Shown here piece by piece: positions 59,301 to 64,000 of a DNA stretch of 64,000 nt (within the stretch, counting starts at the first letter, position 1; every line of letters starts with the position of its first letter). The DNA is from Saturnia japonica. Lineage: Eukaryota > Arthropoda > Insecta > Lepidoptera > Saturniidae. The translations under genes were made by a program, and so were the position numbers. Under the pieces are notes generated by a model that ran no database searches, was not told the origin of the DNA, and saw only the letters and a program-made list of their open reading frames with translations. The DNA lies in the NCBI GenBank assembly GCA_033032175.1, contig JAVKPJ010000054.1:29687-93686 (forward strand), read 5' to 3'.

Positions 59301-61574
59301 AATTTCATCGACCTTTTCCATATGTCCAGAATCAAGATAATCTCTCATGAACGCATTATAGTCCTCACGAAGTTGAGAATTACGTGACAATCGTTTTTCG
59401 AGAGATAACAATCGACGATGTGCCAAACTGTAGGAATCACCAAAGGTAGGCGCGGGTGTCTTGAAAGGCAAACGGACGATATACCTTCCATTCACATCCC
59501 TGCAGTGCGTCGTATCGAATATACGTTCGCAAAGAGCATCTTCATCACTAAGCGGTGATGATTTGGGAAGTTCATCAATTTCCCAAAATTTACGAATTTG
59601 AGAGTCTAAATCCTTAAAAGAGCAAATCATCGAATTACTAGAACTAGGTGGTATGCATGCAATATTACCCATAACTATCCAACCGAATTTGGTGTTAAAG
59701 GCTACGGGTCCATCTGACCCACAATCGAGACGTTCACCCAAAACTATCTGACAAAATACGTCAACGCCGACTAACGCGTCGATTTGCGCAGGCACGTTGA
59801 AGCTAGTGTCAGCCAGCTTAATGTTCATCAACTGTGGCCATTGAGCAATATCTATGGTATTAGACGGCATATCACCACATATATTGGGAATAACGAGAGC
59901 TTCCAAGACTAGCTCCGGATAACCTTGTTGCCCACGGATGCGAAGTACGGTAGAACTAGTCGCGACAGATGATGTTTGACCAATGCCCTCAACGAGTGAC
60001 ATGGTTTTCTTGAAGGCTAATCCCAGACGTTGGGCACACTTGTTGGTAATAAAGTTCCTTTGGCTTCCGTTGTCTATAACGATTCGAATTGAGCGGTAAT
60101 TACCAAAGTTATCTAGGACTTCAACGGAAGCAGTAGCGAGAAGCGAGATATGCGTGGGAGAACTCGAGCCTGCCACTAATGTTTGTGAAGTCGGCGTAGA
60201 TGAAGCGAGAGCTGATGCTGCGGTAGCATCTGAGACGATAGATGAAGTGGTAGGAGCTACGTTAGCATTTGACGACACCGAATTATCAAAGTGCAATGTA
60301 GTATGGTGAAGTGCGTTGCACTTAAGACAGCGACTGTTTGACGAGCAAGATTTAACCACATGACCTTGACGAAGGCAATTCACACAACGATTATGTTCCT
60401 TGACGATGGAGAATCGATCACGTGGGGTGCGATCACGATAAGTGGGACAATTCGCTAAGGCATGCTGTGCCTTGCACAAAACACACAAGTTATCACTTGG
60501 TGTAAGTGGATTCACTATCAAAGCCTTGGCATTCGTAATAGGCGCGCGAGGGTGCCTACCATAAGAATCCTGAGGCGCGGATGCGGGAGACGTGCGCACC
60601 GTGCGGGAGTAAGATGTGGGTGAGGTTACAGCAACGGCACCAGAAGCGGCGGCGCGATGCAGTTGCACAGGGGGGCGCGCTGTACTTATCTGAGGCTCGG
60701 CAAGCTCGAGTGCTTGGCCGACCTTATTAAGATATTCCAGAAGGGAGTCAAAACTTGGTATGTCTTTATCATCGTTCTGCAATTCAAAACGTTGACGAGT
60801 ATCACGATCAAGTTTATTTATTAAAAGGTAAAACAAAGGGAAATCCCAATCTTTTACAGGTAACTTCAAATTCCTTAATACCGCGATGTTCTCCTTGAAA
60901 GTATCCACGAGACGACGTAACTCACGAGGAGAGTTCGATTTAAGAGTTACATTTTGCAACTCCTTCCAATACCGAAAAGCTAATTTACGTTTGCATTGAT
61001 AACGATCAATCAAGGCGGCGTACGCATCTAAATAATTATTTCCTGAAAGAGGAAAGCCTTTCAAAAGATGAAGAGGTTCACCGGAAAGAAGCGAAATTAA
61101 AATAGAAAAACGTTCGATATTCGATAACCGTTTGTTATGATGTACGGTAGTGTTATACATGTCATAAAACGAACTCCATAATGTAATATCACCATTGAAG
61201 GTCAATAAGTTCAAACGAGGTAGTTTCACAGACAAATCATTTGTGCATACGTCGAGCTGCTGTCCGTCTGAATGGGAAGGTGACGTGAGTGTCGAATGAA
61301 TTTCGATTAACTGAAAATATTTATTATCGAAATCGTGACGAATTTCGTCTTCCTTATCCAACTCTGAAGTATCTAATATTTCCGAACAAATTTTTAAATG
61401 TTGTGCTTCGAAACTAGCATAATAACTTTCGAGTCGACTGTACCGTGACAAGAAAACTGGCAAACAAGATTTATCATTTTGGGCCTCTAAGGCTGATGAC
61501 AAGCAGTCATCAATGCGTTTGATAGCAATGGATCGCTTTAGCTCTAAACCACGACGAGCGGCAGCCTTTGACAT
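56328..61574 (-). CDS. BEL/Pao Gag-Pol polyprotein, 1,748 aa, intact
   Basis: Single ORF, the usual BEL/Pao plan. Gag part: DUF1759-like region around residues 115-260 and Cys/His clusters from about 363 (CVLCKAQHALANC, CVNCLRQGHVVKSC, CLKCNALHH). Protease-like site VIDNGSQRNF near 500 (D-N-G where D-S/T-G is commoner). Reverse transcriptase with ADIKQMYRQI and YVDD near 904. RNase H from GFCDAS near 1,078. Integrase: H-H-C-C zinc region about 1,370-1,430, then GIDFAGPF (near 1,460), HCDHGTNFVGA (near 1,524) and FGGLWEANIK (near 1,565) for D-D-E. C-terminal DUF5641-like segment after about 1,640. No envelope gene. Start MSKAAARRGLELKRS is 3' of a leader of about 420 bases. Confidence 0.94.
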   Translation of the reverse strand: MSKAAARRGLELKRSIAIKRIDDCLSSALEAQNDKSCLPVFLSRYSRLESYYASFEAQHLKICSEILDTSELDKEDEIRHDFDNKYFQLIEIHSTLTSPSHSDGQQLDVCTNDLSVKLPRLNLLTFNGDITLWSSFYDMYNTTVHHNKRLSNIERFSILISLLSGEPLHLLKGFPLSGNNYLDAYAALIDRYQCKRKLAFRYWKELQNVTLKSNSPRELRRLVDTFKENIAVLRNLKLPVKDWDFPLFYLLINKLDRDTRQRFELQNDDKDIPSFDSLLEYLNKVGQALELAEPQISTARPPVQLHRAAASGAVAVTSPTSYSRTVRTSPASAPQDSYGRHPRAPITNAKALIVNPLTPSDNLCVLCKAQHALANCPTYRDRTPRDRFSIVKEHNRCVNCLRQGHVVKSCSSNSRCLKCNALHHTTLHFDNSVSSNANVAPTTSSIVSDATAASALASSTPTSQTLVAGSSSPTHISLLATASVEVLDNFGNYRSIRIVIDNGSQRNFITNKCAQRLGLAFKKTMSLVEGIGQTSSVATSSTVLRIRGQQGYPELVLEALVIPNICGDMPSNTIDIAQWPQLMNIKLADTSFNVPAQIDALVGVDVFCQIVLGERLDCGSDGPVAFNTKFGWIVMGNIACIPPSSSNSMICSFKDLDSQIRKFWEIDELPKSSPLSDEDALCERIFDTTHCRDVNGRYIVRLPFKTPAPTFGDSYSLAHRRLLSLEKRLSRNSQLREDYNAFMRDYLDSGHMEKVDEIGSDQTYYIPHHCVLKPSSLTTKLRVVFDASAKPANGVALNEQLLVGPRLQSDIKSILLRFRLHSVVFTADIKQMYRQILVANTDRNYQRILFRFSPQEPIQEFRLKTVTYGMSSSSFLALRTIVQVAQDEGNNRHFAVTALRSDMYVDDVVTGADSLISARELMKDISDIISKGCFELRKWTSNSPALLEGIPSEHRHDARDSLTFSSESSPSVVVLGLEWHPNVDAFSFTVTSLHQQCTKRIILSELARIFDPLGFLIPLTFTFKCIVQKLWSLGLNWDEVAPDSIVQTWSRYRVEFNALSSLAISRFVPALNSIKLQIHGFCDASELGYAAVVYFRIEQGDDRVTTHLIIARSKVAPLKRISIPRLELCAAVLLADLVAYVQTVFADKIRVDGIFCWSDSTVTLAWLKSPSSRRKTYVSNRVSHIQEIVPPSCWQHVRSSDNPADCASRGLTISELLGHSSWWHGPPWLLCEPDGWPISSFSFEDSSDIISEQHNSDIALFVTVDSFDEFLDRYSSLRKIQRIVAYLHRFVYNCRNSNNRKSGHLVSSELKQSLLTLVKIAQTSSFASEIQGLEKGLLLPKPLQKLNPFLDKDGLVRVGGRLTHSDLDYDSKHPLLLPRQHRLRSLIIDQCHNDNLHPGLRTLNFLLAQNFWILSPRRAIRNRLSKCIKCYRTNPRPVIPRMADLPKLRVSQLKPFSCIGIDFAGPFPTYVQRYRGARTFKTYICLFICFATKAIHIELVVGLTSEAFLGALRRFIARRGRCQRIHCDHGTNFVGAHNILLTLMQQAASSETIEFSFKPPAAPHFGGLWEANIKSFKTHLARVVGYQILTYEEFLTLATQIEALLNSRPLCEMGSDPNDLAVLTPGHFLTLEPLTSLPESDLSDVRLSCLNRWQLLQRLHHDFWKRWYTEYLHTLNQRSKWHTSTSELKLGSLVLVKDEQAKPLKWPLARVVRLHPGKDGISRVATVKTQTGLLQRPLVKLCPLPGND

Positions 61575-61994
61575 TTTAAATTACAAAATTAAACTAATAA
61601 AAATAATTTAGAACGATAAAAAATTGAATGGACTGTATATTAACGCTAATTCAAACAATAAGTTAACCAAGTAATATTAACTAATTCGAGATTACAAATA
61701 AATATTATTAATAATACATACAAACTATAATTTTAGTCTTAATGCTTATTCCAATAAACATACGGAGTGATGATATTGAAATAAATTGATTAGATTTTAG
61801 ATCGTTGTAATTTAGTGGTTACTGCCTACTTAATTTTGTCAAGTAATAATGGCAGTGACAAAAAGAAAGCTATTTTTATTTTATGAAAACGATATTATTA
61901 CGATATTACCACGATTACTATGTCACTTCTGACAATGAACCAGGTTAGCCGTATTCACTATGAGAAGGATCCGTGCCCGTTTGGACCAAACTTA
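61575..61994 (-). other. Leader of BEL/Pao element with primer-binding site
   Basis: AT-rich leader between the 5' LTR and gag. About 7 bases after the LTR lies TGGTCCAAACGGGCACGG (minus sense, 61,971-61,988). It begins with TGG as a complement of tRNA 3' CCA should, so it is a candidate PBS. I could not assign the tRNA. Confidence 0.6.
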
Positions 61995-62447
61995 TGGTTG
62001 ATCCCACGCAAATATGGAACCAACCTGCGATACGAAATAAATAGCAAATTATGATGCGAATATCCAGCGAGAGAAGTGTATGCAAAATGTCATGCCAACT
62101 CACCGGTACTGCGTTCCGTGATAATTCCTGGTCGGCGCCGACGTGGTTTAGCTATACATTATATATTCAAAGTTCCTGAGCCTCACGCACCCACTGTACA
62201 CACACTGGCTTGATGACACTAAATTCTGGAGAACGTGGTTGACGAGGAATGTCCGAGGCGAGCGACTTTGCACCGTGCAGACGCGACGGTGTTCCGACGA
62301 GAGTGTATATCGCGAGAGCCGGTGGCGACAACAACAAATCGAAAACCACCCCCACTGGATATCATAATGCTTAGCGACGAGAGAAAATAATTAATAACAA
62401 ACTACCTACTTTAATACGTGATGGTTCTAAGTTACGCGGCTGCAACA
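61995..62447 (-). repeat. 5' LTR of BEL/Pao element
   Basis: 453 bases, same as the 3' LTR; followed on + by the TCGAC duplication. Confidence 0.92.
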
Positions 62448-63300
62448 TCGACGTTTAATATTATAAAGGAGCATGCTCACACATTATATCTAAAGGAGAA
62501 TACACATACACTTCAATATTATTGAAGTCTAATTTATCTTAGTCAAGAACTTTGAAAAAAAAAATCTTCTAATGCAGTGGTAGTCTAGTCTTGGAGAAAT
62601 AACATCTCCTTGCCTACCTCCCCACCGCAACAATACAGGTTACGTGATCAGATCATGTAGTTGTACTGATACTGTGGCGTTTTCATACAAGCTCTTTAAC
62701 ACTTTTATATACCATTTAGGGTTGAGCCCGGTTATTTAAATAAATAAAAATTCTTGTTCAATAAATCAGTATTATTATTTCACTCAATTACAAGTTATAT
62801 AATTTTACATTAAATATCAACAAACTTAGGTGCGTCTACATGGATGTCTCTAACCGGACTGTATTGTCTTAACCTACCCATCCATAACGTGCACTTTATA
62901 GATGAGCATGTGTATACAATAGTATACTTGGCACCACTGGAGGAACTGCAGCACAGTTCAAGCTTTGTTCCAATCGAAGGCTTTCTCGTAGTCTTCAAAT
63001 GTTAAGATATGAGTTAATTTGAAAAGGAACAAAAGTTGTCTCTTCTTTTTTTTTTGCAATATTTTATTTAACTTTCTAACGCCACCTTCATTTAATGTTC
63101 ATCACTAGATGTCACTATGCGTTTTCTGCATCTCGTAAAGATTGAGTTATCGCCTAGTCACCAAAAGATGGCGCTACTAGTAGATTAGATGGCGCTATCG
63201 TTATGTCGACATAAAATAGTGACCTGAGCAACTGTGCCAAAAGTGATCGAGCATTCTTAGGATACCTGCTAGGGCCTAGTACCACGCATGCTATGCGCTT
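62448..63300. other. AT-rich DNA between BEL/Pao and Gypsy fragments
   Basis: No supported ORF or RNA gene. The motif AGATGGCGCTA occurs at about 63,168 and 63,188, a short repeat often seen in insect intergenic DNA. Confidence 0.55.
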
Positions 63301-63505
63301 TCACCCTTGTTGAGACGTTTTAGTGTCGTAGTTATTCAGTACTGTGCTTGTGTACTTCCACCTACGTTGGGATACACCGGTTTAGTACTGCGCATCGAAA
63401 TTGTATCTCTCTCTGTCTACCAAATAAATCTGTCTCACTTGAACAGCAGTTATACTTTCCTCGCTTCCCGCCTCACCGCGTTAAAAGTGGCGCCCTACAC
63501 GTGAG
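63301..63505 (+). repeat. Probable LTR end and primer-binding site of a Ty3/Gypsy element
   Basis: AATAAA at about 63,423 is followed by a C/T-rich stretch and then TGGCGCCCTACACGTGAGGC (from 63,488), of the TGGCGCCC...GTGGGGC type used as PBS in many Gypsy elements. The LTR start was not located. Confidence 0.45.
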
Positions 63506-63674
63506 GCCCGTCGACGTGATGTCAGCTACGTGCTACGAGTTTCGAGAAGTGATCTGCTACACGCTACGCCACAGACGAACAAATTAATGACCGGAAGAGG
63601 CTACAAAGCTACAAAAGTACGTAAAATTGCAACGTACGTTACGAGTTCAGGACGAACAACTACATTCTTCTTGA

Positions 63675-64000
63675 GCAGTTCTTGTGCAGGGGGAGGGTAA
63701 CACGGAACACCCCGTAGAGTATGCGAGTCGGCTCCTGACCAAGCCCGAGCGCAATTATTCCACGACAGAGCGTGAAGCACTGGCAGTTGTGTGGGCAGTC
63801 AACAAATTTAGAGGTTATATCGAAGGTAGTAAGATAACGATTTTGACTGATCATCAAGGCCTTAGATGGTTAATGTCTTTAAAGTCCCCGACTGGGCGAT
63901 TGGCCCGGTGGGCTCTCCTACTCCAGCCGTATGACATCAGTATCAAGTATATCGCTGGCAGAACAAATGTCGTTGCTGACTTTTTGTCTCGTCCCAACTG
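63675..64000 (+). pseudogene. Ty3/Gypsy RNase H fragment, continues beyond window
   Basis: Open + frame from about 63,675 to the right edge: AVLVQGEGNTEHPVEYASRL, then YSTTEREALAVVWAVNKFRGY, ILTDHQGLRWL and YIAGRTNVVADFLSRP, the RNase H region that follows a Gypsy RT. It lies less than 200 bases after a PBS-like site, whereas gag, protease and RT (over 2 kb) should be between them. So this is an internally deleted or rearranged copy, most probably dead, unless it encodes more to the right. Confidence 0.8.

Larger units (their letters stand above)
55724..62447 (-). mobile_element. Complete BEL/Pao LTR retrotransposon
   Basis: 6,724 bp on the minus strand: 5' LTR 61,995-62,447, leader with PBS, one long gag-pol ORF, PPT, 3' LTR 55,724-56,176. 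LTR ends are TG...CA. A 5-bp duplication TCGAC flanks it (55,719-55,723 and 62,448-62,452). The LTRs look identical on reading and the ORF is open, so the insertion is recent and possibly active. Confidence 0.93.

Overview
This is an insect-type eukaryotic window, most likely from a lepidopteran. It is a telomeric or subtelomeric block that passes at about 54 kb into AT-rich chromosomal DNA. The + strand carries short (CCTAA)n tracts, the insect telomere repeat. From 1 to about 53.97 kb nearly every base belongs to GC-rich non-LTR retrotransposons of the R1-clade SART type. All lie head to tail on the minus strand, each ending in poly(A) (poly(T) on +) directly after ...AACC. SART affiliation rests on telomeric targeting, the poly(A)-GGTTAGG orientation, R1-type ORF1 and ORF2, and UAAUG stop-start junctions between the ORFs in four of the five copies where the junction is visible.

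Layout. Lineage I (ORF1+ORF2): I-1 (1-4,032, 3' part outside the window), I-2 (6,795-13,207), I-3 (14,114-19,422, chimeric ORF1). Lineage II (ORF1+ORF2): II-a (19,423-23,435, 3' part lost), II-b (23,452-25,746, 5' truncated), II-c (52,518-53,970, 3' part lost). Gag-only units of about 2.75 kb (5' UTR + ORF1 + 3' UTR, no ORF2): G1 (4,053-6,789) and G2-G11 (26,675-52,412). Short non-coding units S1 (13,230-14,109) and S2 (25,778-26,670). No ORF2 in the window is intact, but G3, G5 and G7 have open ORF1s of about 700 codons and G4 a nearly complete one.

Main result. The 5' ends of the G units and II-c fold as an HDV-like self-cleaving ribozyme (P1, P2, P3 with a UCCUCGU loop, P4, GGCUAA joining strand), with a compensatory change in P2. 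The unrelated 5' ends of S1/S2 form a second HDV-like fold. 3' UTR hairpins share a shape but not a sequence between lineages I, II/G and S, as expected if one reverse transcriptase copies several templates. G units share their 5' UTR with II-c and their 3' UTR with II-b, so they look like Gag-only derivatives mobilised in trans, comparable to Drosophila HeT-A but arising in a SART background. Target-site duplications of 14-16 bp give the nick site (AACC^T) and show repeated insertion at the same junctions.

The right part (54-64 kb) holds AT-rich DNA with a possible host terminal exon split by a 466-bp hAT-like MITE, a complete BEL/Pao LTR retrotransposon (55,724-62,447) with 453-bp LTRs and a 5-bp duplication, and a rearranged Ty3/Gypsy fragment running off the right edge. 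No tRNA, rRNA, CRISPR or bacterial-type feature was seen. All calls are by eye; structures and similarities need computation.
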